NCBI GenBank assembly: GCA_001931905.2
Contig: MSJI02000861.1
Span: 62,001-126,000, forward strand
Direction of reading: 5' to 3'
DNA length: 64,000 nt
Source: Cladosporium sp. IMV 00045
Lineage: Eukaryota; Ascomycota; Dothideomycetes; Cladosporiales; Cladosporiaceae
Part shown: one piece after another, positions 53,054-64,000 of the stretch
Position numbering within the stretch: position 1 is the first letter of the stretch
How the letters are laid out: each line of letters begins with the position of its first letter
Position numbers and translations under genes: made by a program
The notes under the pieces: generated by a model
Told to the model about the DNA's origin: nothing
Database searches by the model: none
The model's input: only the letters and a program-made list of their open reading frames with translations

Positions 53054-55073
53054 TCAGTGCAGATGCTGCCGGCGCCGCCAACGCCGCTCTGAAGGAAAGA
53101 GATTGGGGCCGCCGATAACAGACGTAGAGGAAAGCCTTTCGCTGGTCTGCGTCAAGTTGTTGGATGCGGTTGGTGCCTGTGAATTCGTCGCGACAGAAGC
53201 GCTCAAGCTTGGTGGAATCCCCGATGCCTTTCCATTGACCGTTCGCTTAGTATTTCCGCCTTGATTATTGCCTGCAGGAACCGTTGAGTCAGGGTTAAAG
53301 GTTTTGAAAGATGTAGGCATCGAAGAATCATCTTCCGACGACTTGCTGGCTCCTGCTGTAGTGTGCAGAGTTGCCGTAGTGTGCAGACTTTCCGTAGTGT
53401 GCAGAGTGATCGTAGTCGAAGACGTTTGACTGGTGACTGAACTTGTGGTTGTGTTACCACCTATCATAGATGTATGGGAGAAGGTCAAAGAAGCAGAGTG
53501 TGTGCCCGTGGATGAGCTGCCGGTAGTTTTACTGCTTGCCGTCGTTGATGACTTTGCGGTAGTGCTGATCAAAGACTTTGTGATTGTTTGTAAGACGCTC
53601 GTCTTCTGGTTTGTCCTTGGCAACGTAAACGAAACCCGCTTATTCTGGAGAGAACGACTCGTCTCACTCGTTGCTGAAGTATCGGACGAATCCGTCTTGG
53701 AAGGCTCGTCATCAGTATTGGTAGTCGTCGTCTCCTCATCGGTTGTCTCTGATTCATCAGCCGAAACCGTCCTCGAAGGCTCTTCATCAGTAGTGGTGGT
53801 CGTCGTCTCCTTATCGGTTGTCTCTGACTTATCAGAAGACTCCGTCTTGGTCGACTCTTCACTGATGGTGGAAGTCCCCGTCTCCTCATCGCTTTCCGTC
53901 GAGGCAGTCGATTCTTTCTTGGTCTTGGACGGAGTTGGTGTAGTAGAAGCTGTCAATTTTGTGCTCGGTGGCTCTTTCCCTGTCAATGTGACATCTTTAC
54001 ATGTAGCTGTACTCAGAACGGATGTTAAGCCTTTTGTCGCGTTTTGGCCGGGTGGAAGAGGATAGACTGCCCACACTGCACGTGACATGGAGATTAGTGT
54101 ATTGCCTTGCCGATTTCTTAGAGATTCACTCACACTCGCAATATTCCAGGTGTATTCCGCCATATTTGTTGTTAGATTCAGCATCGCCTGTGAAGCGCAA
54201 TCAGTCTCATGCGATAAATACTTTGGCGAAACTTCACGTACATCGGTCGACTATCTCGCCCATGAGCCTGTCCTTGCAGTGGTTGTCCAGTTGACCATTG
54301 TAGTCCCCGATTACACGAACATGTTTCTTGCAGCGGTCATGGGTCTGGTCAATTTCGAGGCCGATGTAGAGACTTGCATTGGTGTAGTTTGCGAAGTGGT
54401 ACGTGGTCCATCTTCCACCTTTGAGATTCGTTTTATCTGGCGTTGAAAGCCCCACCATTGCATCTTCGCCCACGTTGCAGAAGTCGTTGATCGCGTCCTC
54501 CATGTAGCATCTTGGGATAGATTGCCCATACGAGCCGGATTTGTTCGTATAGAAATCACAGTAGACCTCGAGAGGGTCCGTAGGGTCTGAAGCCAGCCTC
54601 GGCACACGAGCCAACTCCATGTCGGACTCTACCAGCTCTTCCGAGATGTATTTCATAAGTCCAGAGTAACCGTCGCTGAAGAGGCTGTCGGTGTGCGAGG
54701 ATTGCACACCATCCCTTCCGAGTGAGTCGACAATGCCCGAAAGTTGGGATTCTATGCCATCCAGCCTGGAATCTATGTCGTTCGTCGAAGACGATTTACT
54801 GGTCGAAGTAGAGTCGTCGTCTCGAATCACGAGGGTAGGCGGTGGTGTAACAATCGGTGTCACCATTGCAGAAGCCCGTCCTTCGACATCGGCAGCGAAG
54901 GTCGCGGATCGGGCTTCCTTAAGGGTTCCAGATGGCGAGCGATCTGCCGCAAGCGAAGTAGTACTCGACAGGTTCTCCTCGCTTTCACTGTTGCCAGAAG
55001 CAGTGGCTGCAAGGACACAGACGAGAAGTAGCACCACAAGGAGCTTCATGGTTGCGAAAGCCTTTGGGCTCAT
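53054..55073 (-). CDS. Large Ser/Thr-rich secreted protein with Cys-rich head domain
   Basis: Unrecognised family. Exons 54242-55073, 54134-54187 and 53054-54075 give 635 residues from the first ATG, or 627 from the ATG at 55049. The latter directly opens a signal peptide (MKLLVVLLLVCVLAATASG) and is my preferred start. The head has a Cys-rich domain spanning all three exons (VYCDFYTNKSG, PRCYMEDAINDFCNVG, RCKKHVRVIGDYNG, HCKDRLMGEIVDRCDAE, YGGIHLEYCEL), with a GGxxxxYC pattern seen in fungal surface proteins and some chitinase-linked domains. The C-terminal 330 residues are a Ser/Thr/Glu mucin-like tail with repeats (TTDEETTTT, LHTTxxLHTTA). There is no clear GPI tail, since it ends in basic RRWRRRQHLH, so a missing last exon is possible. 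Confidence 0.8.
53356..53413. repeat. 18-base tandem repeat in the Ser/Thr-rich tail
   Basis: About three units of a TGTGCAGA...CCGTAG 18-base motif, encoding LHTTxx repeats. A second, about 75-base imperfect repeat lies at 53689-53860 and encodes the TTDEETTTT blocks. Confidence 0.8.
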
Positions 55074-57060
55074 CTGCGGCGCGGTCTTTCAAGATATCGT
55101 AACCTTGAGAAACTTGTTTCTTGTTGACGCGGTTGGTGATCGATGTCTTGTATAGTAAGATGTATTATCGCACAGAGAATGTGGTTGTTGAAAGATTGGA
55201 TAGTAGTAATGAGAGTGAGTGGGCGAATAGGCTAGGACGAGATGGAAGTCATTACATGAACACGTATCTTACCCATACGCACTGCTGCGTTGGCGTCCAC
55301 GCGCCTCTCGCCAGTCTAGCCCGAGCATGTGAGCGACGGGGAGGAGGGGTAGATTTGGAAATCCGTGAAGTGTGTGGCGGGTGATTAACAGTCAGGTCTA
55401 TGAGAGAGACCGGCCGCAAACCCTTATAGGCATTGGGACTTCTTCAGTATATCCGGAGACATAGTGCTGGGATTTCGCCGCAAAGACCGCACTTATGCAA
55501 CCTACGATGACAGCATAATGTCGCCAAACTAGGAGAGTCAAGGGTGTTCTTTCGGTATCGCAATACTCACAAGGCAAAGCTCTTCTAGACTCTATGACTT
55601 GCAACTCCCAATTCGCGAAGTGCACTTCTAAGTCACATGCAGCTCAGTTGGCCACGAGCGGGCTGCCTGCGACCTGCGAGGAGAGTCCAGACACACGACG
55701 ACGAGCGACTTTCACCCTTCATCTCGACGCAACAAACAAATGCTGAGCGTGATATGCATTTGCCATACCAACAGAAACGGAATCTTGAATCAAGCCTGTG
55801 GAGAGTCATCTCGATAAGCAGGACAGATAAGGTGTCGGCACTAGGCAGATGGAGGCCAGTCGTCCAGAAGACGGAACACAATGGTATACGAGCTTGCTCC
55901 CGAGTTGTCTCATGTCGTGTAGAACATACAGTATGTCGTGCGCGCTGGAGAAATGAGCAGAGCAACGTCGCCCGGCGTTTCTTCCGCAAAATGTCTGGCG
56001 ACACGGAGGACCAGTCCGGCGACATCAATCGCATCCTAGCCCATGGGGAGTCAAAGCTGTGATAGCAACGCACGCGAGAGGCATGTTCATATGGTGAAGT
56101 GTTTCCCGATTGGAGAGATATTGGATCGCCGGGGTCTTTGCGCGGTCGTTGGCACCACAAGCATATTTCGGACCTTCACTCCGACGATGTTTACCGTCCG
56201 ACAGTGAAGATACCGGAAGACAAGAGACTTGCGATTGGACGAGGGTGAAGGGCCAAGTCTGAAGGTCTCAGAAGAAGCAGCAAGACGTTGAAGGAGCGTT
56301 GCACGCGAGATGCGGTCTTCGAGACGTTTGCCGCCAAGCCCAGGCTTCCCTTGCCCTCTCCGAATCCCCTTTCATGAGCTGTCTCACTTCACCAACAACC
56401 TTTGCCATATGAGGAAGCCGCAGGTGTGAGCGCGGACACTTTACTCGACCAAGCGTTCCTGATAATGCTTGGAGACGCCTTGTTCTAATTGCTCGAACGT
56501 TTGACCGCGCTCGTGGGTCACATCCCAATATCACCTCTGCCACGCTATCACGTTGAGAACCCCATGCATCTCGCTCAGAGCCACCTGACTCGGGTCATGG
56601 AAATCACCACAATGCAATCGGTGCTCTGCAGCTCGCAGGCTTCTCAAGCGACCGTTACCAGTCAAGCAAGATATTTCTATCTCTTGCCGCCTTCCGGCTA
56701 AACCTTAAAGGTCGACCAAACGCCTATAGAACACGCTGATATATCCTGCCATACCATTAGGTCTCATCTGCAGAACACCATCACAGCATTAGCCGCTGAC
56801 AACATCGATGGCAACAATCTTACCAAGGCCAACGTGAGCTCGATAGTGAGCACTGCAATCACGGCATGGTCACACCCAAAGCGACCCTCGATAGCAGAGC
56901 ACCTCTCGTCGAAAGGCATATAAGCAGGCTCGACGACCAGCAATGTATTCTTTTCCTCATCACAGCACTCATCCAGTCTCTCATTCCAGCAACAGTCATT
57001 CGTTTCTAAACTCATCCATTCGTTTTTCAAACAAAACCACCACCACCAAAAACCATCAAA
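55074..57060. other. Long intergenic region
   Basis: 2 kb between divergent genes. The right end is a strong-looking promoter: TATAAG at 56919-56924, a CT/CA-rich leader, and an A-rich CCACCACCACCAAAAACCATC stretch before the ATG. Frames such as 55637-56062 (plus) resemble nothing. Confidence 0.45.
56919..56924 (+). promoter_or_regulatory. TATA box of the abundant secreted protein gene
   Basis: TATAAG 137 bases before the ATG at 57061, followed by a pyrimidine-rich leader typical of highly expressed fungal genes. Confidence 0.5.
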
Positions 57061-58032
57061 ATGTACTCCAAGGCTTTCATCGCTGCCACCCTCCTCGGCG
57101 CCGCCGCCGCCCTTCCCGCCGGCTCCCTTCCTTCTCTTCACAAGGAGGAGACTCCTTACAAGTCTGAGACTCCTTACAAGGCTGAGAGCACCCCGTCTTC
57201 TTCTCCTTACGAGAAGCCTGCCTCTTTCGAGAAGCCCGCCGCCCCTCAGGCCTCTCAGCCCGCCGGCCCTCCTGCCGCCGCTGCTCCTCCTGCCGCCGCC
57301 CCGCCTGCTGCTCCCATGGGTGGCCCCTCTGGCCCTCCCCCTTGGGCCAAGGGCGGTGAGGAGAGACTCGCTGACGTATGCTCCACTTTCTGATCTTCAG
57401 TCTTCACGAACAAACACTTACAATTGAACAGTTCGACGACCTCTCACCCGTCCCTGCCGTTGCCATCCAGAGCACTGGCGAGTACAAGGACCTCTACTAC
57501 CAGGGCTTTGTCACCCTTGAGGCTGGTGTCGGTGGCACCGTCCCCGCTGGTGTGATCCCCGAGAGCAGCCCCAACGCCGCTGCGTACGGCATCTACTCTG
57601 AGCTCCTCGAGGGCCCGGCCACCATCTACGCCGACTACCACGACAGCGAGGTTAAGGACTTTGACCTCACCAGCCTCTACTACGGCTGCGCTGCCAACAC
57701 TGCGGAGTCTGTTGCCTCTCTCCCTGTTGGTAAGTTCTACATGCAACCACTCTTCTTTTTACGAGACATTTTCTAACAGACTTGAAGCCTGCACCATCAA
57801 GGCCACCGCCTACGACGAGGAGGACCACCCCGTTGCCAGCCAGGAGTTCGAGTACAACCCCCGCGGTCTTGCCTCTCCCATGGAGAAGGTCGAGTTCGGC
57901 AAGGGCTTCTCCCACGTCAAGAAGGTCCAGTTCGACACCACCGCCGTTGTCGACGAGGTCGTCGCCACCCTCTTCGACGACATCGAGTACACCATCTACA
58001 AGACCACTCCCTTCGACGAGTTCCACCACTAA
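57061..58032 (+). CDS. Secreted protein with Pro/Ala-rich linker and beta-sandwich-like domain
   Basis: An uncharacterised fungal secreted family. Exons 57061-57375, 57432-57729 and 57788-58032 give 285 residues. Signal peptide MYSKAFIAATLLGAAAALPAG; then a KSETPYKAES / SSPYEKPASFEKP region and a Pro/Ala stretch ending in GPPPWAKGGEERLAD. From about residue 106 comes a compact domain (QGFVTLEAGVGGTVPAGVIP, SLYYGCAAN, ACTIKATAYD, FEYNPRGLASPMEKVEF, DIEYTIYKT) with paired cysteines and alternating hydrophobics. Codon use is extremely biased to GCC, CTC and AAG, and the leader is A-rich, so expression is probably high. The third acceptor (57788) was chosen over an AG eight bases earlier to keep frame. 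Confidence 0.85.
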
Positions 58033-58647
58033 ATTTTGGAACTTCGACCAATTCGAAGACGATGACTTGACTTGGAAGCATTTGGACCACCACGATGCTT
58101 GAAAGACATGAAGAGACACTTTTACTGGAGAGAGACACGCTGCACCTGCCCAGCACCATTTGGCTCAGGGCATTTTTCGTACATATAACCTTTTTTCGTT
58201 GTTCAGTCGCATATTAGACTATACCTTATTTCTACACATTTATGTATAATGTCTGAATTCTTATTTACAAATCCGATCGATCCCTCTTACCTTTCAATTA
58301 CGTTTCGCCTGCTGATAGTGTGATTCAAGGGCTGAAGCGGATAAGCCATCGGCCGACGGGGCATTTTATCTCCACAAGCTGATGCGCTCTCCCTTCTTGT
58401 CGCTGCTCCGCTGCCCCAGAGCTTCTCTATCTTTTACATGAGACGTCATGAGGAGAGACGTAAAAGGCCCCGCTTTTGGGATGGGGGGTCCCACTTGCGG
58501 TTTACATTTATATTTATTTCCCCTTGTGATGGTATTTGGTTTTAGGGAACAGTGCAGGTCTCTCTCGTCAATTGCCATTGTCAAGACATAGGGCTCTTTT
58601 CTCGTCTCAACAAAATAATCAATCGATAGATACACACTGACTTCAAG
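58033..58647. other. Intergenic region
   Basis: 615 bases: 3' end of the secreted protein gene (AT-rich, likely polyadenylation near 58200) and the promoter of the deacetylase gene. No gene seen. Confidence 0.5.
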
Positions 58648-60043
58648 ATGGGCAACAAGAGTGCGTACTCTCCACATGGTTCTTGATCAGAGCCGAGCGA
58701 AGCATCCCGAATACATCTGTCTCTCAATGCTAACATCACAAACCAGAGGTCCAATGCTGCATCTCCGTCGACGTCGACGCCGTGGCTGGCTGGCTGGGCT
58801 CGTACGGCGGCCAGGACAGCACCAGCGATATCTCACGCGGTATGTCTGCCCCAGAAGGAAACCAAAACCAAACCAATGCCCTGTTCCAGGCGACGGTGCT
58901 CCTAAACCACCCAAGTCCCTCCTCAGAAACAATCCCCCAAATCCCACCACTCATCACTGACAAAACTTTCGCCCAGGTCTCTTCGCCGGCACGATCGGCG
59001 TGCGCCGCCTGCTGGCCATGTTCGAGCGACATAACATCAAAACGACGTGGTTCATCCCGGGCCACTCCCTCGAAACGTTCCCCGAAGAGTGCAGGATGAT
59101 CGCCGACGCGGGCCACGAGATCGGTCTGCACGGCTACAGCCATGAGAACCCCGTTGAGATGACGCTCGAGCAGCAGACTGCTATTATGGATAAGGTATGT
59201 CAATCTTGTTTCTGGCTTTTGGGTTACCATTTCTGATCATTGAGGCCACTTGCTGACTTGATGGGATAAAAAGTGCTACAAACTCATCACCGACTTCCAA
59301 GGCAAACCACCTCGCGGCATGGTAGCACCCTGGTACGTCCCACGCTCCAACCCTCCCAACCCTCTCAATCCCAAACTAACCTCCTTCGCAACAACCAGGT
59401 GGGAATCCTCCCAAGAAGGCGCGGAGCTAATGCTCAAATACGGCCTCGAATACGACCACAGCTTCTCGCACCACGACAGCCAATGCTACTGGCTCCGGAC
59501 CGGCGACAGCTGGACGCCCATAGACTACAGCCAACACCCATCAACCTGGATGAAACCGCTGGAAGCGGGCGCCACGACCGGCCTCTGCGAGATCCCCGCC
59601 TCGTGGTACGCGGACGACTTGCCGCCTATGATGTTCATTAAGAAAGCGCCGAACAGCCACGGCTGGGTGAATCCGCGCGATGTGGAGGAGATGTGGATGG
59701 ACCGGTTCGAGTTTTTCTACAGGGAGAACGAGGAAGGGTTCGTGTACCCCGTGACTGTCCATCCGGATGTTTGCGGGCATCCGCATGGGTTGATGATGCT
59801 TGAGCGGTGAGTACTCTCTTGGAACCATTCCCCCCTCCTTCTCTGGGAGATGTGTGACTGACAAACGAGGAAACCAGCCACATCGAGAAGATCAACAAAT
59901 TCGAAGGCGTGGAGTGGGTGACGATGGAGGAGATCTGCGACACTTTCAAGGCCAAGAACACGCCTCCCAAAGGCGCCCTTTTGCCCGCCGAGCCCGGTGC
60001 GATCGCGAAGGATCCGAATTTGAAGTTGAAGGTGCAGGAGTAG
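58648..60043 (+). CDS. PgdA-like polysaccharide deacetylase (NodB domain)
   Basis: Carbohydrate esterase 4 / NodB-fold protein close to the Helicobacter PgdA type; no signal peptide, so intracellular. Six exons, 58648-58660, 58747-58839, 58977-59194, 59274-59332, 59399-59806 and 59878-60043, give 318 residues. The first exon has only 13 bases (MGNK) and is needed because the domain begins at once with [20 protein letters not shown]. Motifs: SVDVDA (catalytic base Asp and metal Asp), [31 protein letters not shown] (metal His pair), [12 protein letters not shown], and [17 protein letters not shown] (late His motif). The substrate in fungi is unknown; it need not be chitin. Confidence 0.9.
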
Positions 60044-60574
60044 AGGATTGTAATTTATACCAAGGCGGGTCTTGTGATGTTCGGGAATCTGATTTATTGA
60101 GTCCTTAGTCTTGGTTTGTGGAAGATTGTTGGCAAAATGACTTTCTCGTTTTCTCTTGACGGATTAAACCCTTCTTTGAGTTTCGACCAGTTCCCTCGCG
60201 CATCAACCGGCATAGCAAATTTTGTAGGAATACTTGGACGAAGAGATATGCTTCCTGGAAATCGTCTCGTGATTACGAGGGACAAGGAGAGAAATAAAGA
60301 TATGGGGTATGAAGCAAGTCATTTCTCCTGCAAGACAAACATACACCGAGCGAAGGGAATTGGCACAGATATAGTCTCATCTAGGAATGGAAATAATAAT
60401 GTCGATATCAGTTATACACACATACAAGGTTCTCTTACAATGCCACGCCATTCAAAAGGCCGGTCATATGCGCCACTTCTCTCCTTTACCTTATTCTCCA
60501 TGTGGCTCCTTCTCCTAGCCGTTTTCCATCCAACAGTCCCTTCAAACACTCATGCACACACCACCACATCCTCC
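60044..60574. other. Convergent intergenic region
   Basis: 531 bases between the 3' ends of the deacetylase and the uS17m gene. A long open frame crosses it on the plus strand, but it continues as the antisense of uS17m and is not coding. Confidence 0.5.
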
Positions 60575-61707
60575 TTAATCACTCCTCAACCCCTTGCTTT
60601 TCAGCTCCTCCCCAACCTCCTCCGCCCTCTCGCGATTCTGCTCAGCCTTCTCCCCATCCTTCAACGCGGCCCGCTTATTCCTTTCCGCACGCTCATTAAT
60701 CTTGCCCACCTCGTGCTTCCCACCCGGCAGGACGCCTTCAGGCAACTTCTGGCCCTTGGCACCCACAATCGCTCCCGAAGGATTGCGCGACTTGCCCGTC
60801 GACTTCTCCGTGGCGAACGTCTCGCCCTTGCCAGCGGCCACGCCCGCGCCGGGGTCCAGGCCCATGGCCTGCAGTTCCGCGATGGCAGATTCGGTGCCCT
60901 TGGCCGCTTCGCGGCGCAGAGTGCGGCGGTGGAGTTTGGCGAGGCGTTGGGATTTGTAGGCGGCGAGGCGCTCGGAGGGGGTAGGGATGGGCGGGCGGGA
61001 GGAGATGGGCGTGCCGAAGGGGGTGATGATGGAGGCGACGACGTGGTGAACGGCGGTGCTGACTTTGAGGCGGTGCAGGCTGACCACGTCGCCTTGCGCG
61101 AGGGAGTTGTTCGGGTCGTGGACTAGGTGGTTCGTGTGGTCTGCGAAGTACTGAAAGGGAATGAGTTAGCCTGCATGTGCTTTTGCATGTATTTCCGAGC
61201 TGGGAGAAAATCATGGCTCGTGAACGGCAGAGATAAAGAACGAAAACACACCTTCTTAACCCTCGGCTCCCACCTCCTCCCCGCAACCCTGACAGAGACC
61301 GTCTTCTCCATCATCCCAGTCCTCACGACCACGCCGACAATATCATGGTGCTTGCGCAACTTCTCGGCCGCCTCCCTCTCGCGCCCGTGCAACTTCGACG
61401 GGTCGACGTGCTGCAGCAGCTGCGGCCGGATGTCGTGCGGCAGAATCCTCTTGACCAGGCGGTCGGTCTTGGTGAGCGAGTAGTCGCGCTGCGAGGCTGA
61501 GAGGCCCGCGTTGTATTCTTTCTCGGCGGGGAGGTCTGAGGGGGGAGGTGCTTGTGCGTCGGTTGTGGTCGTCGTCTCTGGCGTCAGGGCCTCAGCCTTG
61601 GGTTGTGTCGTGTGAAGGCATCGTCTGCAGGTGTATCGCTCTGCTTGTTGCGCGAATTGGGTTCGTGAGAAAGCCCGGATGGGCAGTGAGAATGTGCGGG
61701 CGCTCAT
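60575..61707 (-). CDS. MRPS17: Mitochondrial small-subunit ribosomal protein uS17m
   Basis: Mitochondrial uS17 with long terminal extensions. Exons 61252-61707 and 60575-61150 with a 101-base intron give 343 residues. The N-terminus is Arg/Ser-rich with FSRTQFAQQAERYTCRRC, consistent with a mitochondrial presequence. The S17 core is VGVVVRTGMMEKTVSVRVAG...RVKKV joined to YFADHTNHLVHDPNNSLAQG and DVVSLHRL; the splice falls inside it. The C-terminal 150 residues are Lys/Glu/Ala-rich and helical, as in other filamentous fungi. The symbol follows the yeast naming. Confidence 0.92.
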
Positions 61708-62213
61708 TTCGGCCGCGGAATATGTATGTTGTATATGTTGGAGGACTGAAAGAACGGCGATGAGGCACAGTGATACCGGCCAATAATTGCGATTGATTCT
61801 CCCCCAAAAGCCCGTGAAGCTGGGACTTGCCAGCGGAGGTTCGACTTCCCTTTCGGGCGAAGTTGCCGCAGCGCTTGGCGGGATTGACAGACACGTGATC
61901 TTGCTCGACTTGTGAAGTGAACAAATGGTACAAATTGAGAATACAAAGGTGAGAGAAGATATCCGTCTTTATTGCTACTTTAGTCTCGTACACAGCTATT
62001 GCGCAGGCACGCCCGCCCGAGCCAGTGAAAAAACCCCCATTCAGAAAGAAAAGTGAAACCCTCTTAACCGCCAGTACCCATGCCAGGGCAGAAACTCCTC
62101 ATTCACCTCGCTCTGCCATAATCCATGAACGCATGAAAAGAAAATGTGTGTGTGGTTACCTTATCGGAGTCAAGTGACTTATCTGCCATGCTGGGGCGCA
62201 AAAGATCGCGCGC
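61708..62213. other. Intergenic region
   Basis: 506 bases with the uS17m promoter and the TPS1 3' flank. Nothing else recognised. Confidence 0.5.
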
Positions 62214-63990
62214 TCAAATGTCGTCGACGTGCTCCGAGAAGGTGACCTTCGGCGTCGTGGCCTTCATAACCAGACCCTCGTCCTCCTCGTCGGAGGGCTC
62301 GTTCTCAATTGCACTATGCCAAGCTCCATGTTAGTATCGTTCAACCCGCCCAACAGGGAACGCGAAAGAATCCAGGCTTTTTAACCTCGAACTCAGAAAG
62401 GAGTCCCTACTTAGAATCGCCATCGACAAAGACCTTCTCTCTCGCGTCGGCGCGGTGGTCGTGTCCGATGACCGGGGTGTCACCATTGGTGTTGGCGGGG
62501 TCCATCAGTGACTGCTTGCGCACCTTCAACTTCTTCTCCGCCTGCTCCGAGATGCGGGTGAGCTCGCTGACGAAGCTCTCGCCCCACCAGGCGCTCGTGT
62601 ACTTGTTAACATACTTGGCGAGCTTCTGGTAGTTAACGGCGCGCTGTTCATCTCCCATGGTGACTGAGTCGTGGATGGCATCGGCCAGCTCCTCGGTGTT
62701 CCACGGGTTGACGATGAGAGAACCATTAAGACTCTGCGCGGCACCGGCAAACTCGGAAAGGACCATCACACCGTGACGCTTCTCCTGACAGGCGATGTAC
62801 TCGTAGGAGACGAGGTTCATGCCATCGCGAGTAGATGAGACAAGGCACACATCCGAAACAGCGTACAGCGCGATGAGCTCGTCAAAGTTGACGGACTTGT
62901 GCAGGAAGTGGATCGGCGTGAATTCGATGGTACCGAACTTGCCGTTGATACGTCCAACCAGCTCGTTGACGACAGCGCGCAGGTTCTGGTATTCCTCGAC
63001 GTCCTGGCGGGAGGGAACAGCGACTTGAACGAGGACAACCCTGCCAATCCACTCCGGGTGCTCGGTGAGGAACACTTCGAGAGCATGCAGCTTCTGGGGC
63101 ACGCCCTTGATGTAGTCGAGGCGGTCGACACCGACGATGATCTTGACGTTCTCAAAGCGCTTCTTCAGGCCCTCGACACGCTCGACAACGTTCGGCTTCT
63201 GCAGGCCCTGGGAGAACTTCTCCGGGTCGATGCCAATGGGGAAGGCGCCGACGGTGACCAGCTTGCCTTGAAACTCGACGCCGTTCGGCGTAGTTGCCAG
63301 GCCGAGAATACGTGCGCAAGAGGACAGGAAGTGGCGGGCGTAGTCGTAGGTGTGGAAACCGATCAGGTCGCAGTGAAGGACACCCTCGAGGATGGCATTG
63401 CGAACGGGCAGGATGCGATAGATCTCTGAGGACGGGAAAGGAGTGTGCAGGAAGTAGCCGAACTTGACGTTCTTGCGCTTGTTGGGGCCATTGGCGAGCT
63501 CCTCGCGCAGCATGGCTGGTAGCAACATGAGATGGTAATCGTGCACCCAGACCAGGTCGTTATCCTGAACGTCGCGCGCGATCTCCTTTGCGAACAGCCT
63601 GTTGGCCTCGACGTAGCCCTCCCATGCGGATTCGTCGAAGGTGATCTCACCGGGGTGGTAGTGGAAGAGAGGCCAGAGGATGGAGTTGGAGAAGCCGTTG
63701 TAGTGGCGCTCGCTCAGGTCCTCGTCCATGAAGATGGGGACGGCATTGTACTCGTCCAAGAGTCTCTTCTTGACGTGGTCGATCTCATTCTCCGGGGGAG
63801 CAGTGCCGGGCCAGCCGTACCACTTGAACTGAGTGTTCTTGCTAAGTCCACTGAGACCGGAGACAAGGCCGCCGGAGGACATGGAGAAGTCATAGTGACC
63901 CTCGTCGGAGCGCTTGATCGTGATGGGAAGACGGTTGGAAATGAGCAGCAGGCGGCCAGCAGGCTGGACTGAGTCTTCGCTGGCGTTCAT
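62214..63990 (-). CDS. TPS1: Trehalose-6-phosphate synthase
   Basis: A cytosolic GT20 enzyme making trehalose-6-phosphate from UDP-glucose and glucose-6-phosphate. Exons 62411-63990 and 62214-62313 with a 97-base intron (ACTAAC branch site) give 559 residues. Without that splice the frame would end early at GDSK and lose the acidic tail NEPSDEEDEGLVMKATTPKV. Catalytic landmarks: LLLISNRLPITIKRS, GWPGTAPP, WVHDYHLMLLP, GYFLHTPFPSSEIYR, GVDRLDYIKGVPQKL and DGMNLVSYEYIAC. The ATG lies 10 bases inside the right edge and gives the usual short leader before GRLLLISN, so the coding start is probably complete although the promoter is outside. Confidence 0.97.
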
Positions 63991-64000
63991 GGCGATTTGC

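Noticed and set aside
60116..61126. 336-codon plus-strand frame crossing an intergenic region
   Set aside because: Most of it is antisense to uS17m and the rest is low-complexity; no family resemblance.
61820..61870. Possible tRNA T-arm (GGTTCGACTTCC)
   Set aside because: Flanking bases do not form the T stem, and no acceptor or anticodon arm could be placed.
1..64000. Transposon or insertion sequence
   Set aside because: I found no transposase, reverse transcriptase, long terminal repeat or inverted-repeat pair by eye; the only large repeat is the duplicated gene block.

Overview
The window is nuclear DNA of a filamentous ascomycete, most likely a Dothideomycete. The evidence is many 47-125 bp introns with GT...CTNAC...AG signals, a solo dispersed 5S rRNA gene, and family-level matches to fungal proteins (fungalysin, Prp1/Prp6, Ssr4, Aur1, His7, Tps1, rhodopsin-like membrane proteins, CBM1). 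The approximately 4-6% divergence between two copies of one block resembles allele or homeolog divergence in hybrid or duplicated black-yeast genomes, but placing it in such a group is only a guess.

Layout. 1-4413 is a partial copy of a block that recurs at 14946-19335. It carries the 5' part of a secreted fungalysin gene and the 3' two thirds of the splicing factor gene PRP1/PRP6. The first copy stops exactly at a 20-N assembly gap (4414-4433). The far side of the gap begins inside the last exon of VAC14, so the gap cuts two unrelated genes. From 4434 to 13652 lie the VAC14 tail, an SDR, a C11orf54-like zinc ester hydrolase, a siderophore transporter with an iron-GATA (SreA-type) motif upstream, and a peroxisomal (SKL-ending) acyl-CoA synthetase. 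From 13939 to 22982 are the complete fungalysin and PRP6 genes and the divergently transcribed SSR4. 23.8-34.2 kb is an accessory stretch rich in secreted and membrane proteins: a double-CBM1 protein, a seven-TM rhodopsin-family protein, a GPI-anchor-like protein with a questionable internal TAG, an SDR, an AusD-like methyltransferase, a 5S rRNA gene, a ten-cysteine secreted protein and a type II membrane protein. 34.9-49.9 kb is mostly housekeeping: mitochondrial uL11, a DUF6594 protein, AUR1, HIS7, IMP3, a nuclear hypothetical protein and a DOPA-dioxygenase-like protein, separated by some long empty CT-rich stretches. 50.9-64 kb holds a sugar transporter, a Ser/Thr-rich secreted protein, an abundant-looking secreted protein, a PgdA-like polysaccharide deacetylase, mitochondrial uS17 and TPS1.

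How they fit together. Most genes act independently. The clearest local links are divergent promoters of essential genes (PRP6/SSR4, HIS7/IMP3), the transporter plus acyl-CoA synthetase pair that may both serve siderophore metabolism, and the cluster of secreted proteins probably used at the cell surface or on plant material. I found no complete biosynthetic cluster, transposon, CRISPR array or obvious new multi-gene system. The most consequential observation is the duplicated block with the chimeric gap. Exon coordinates were derived by hand from reading frame and splice signals and have not been tested against transcripts.
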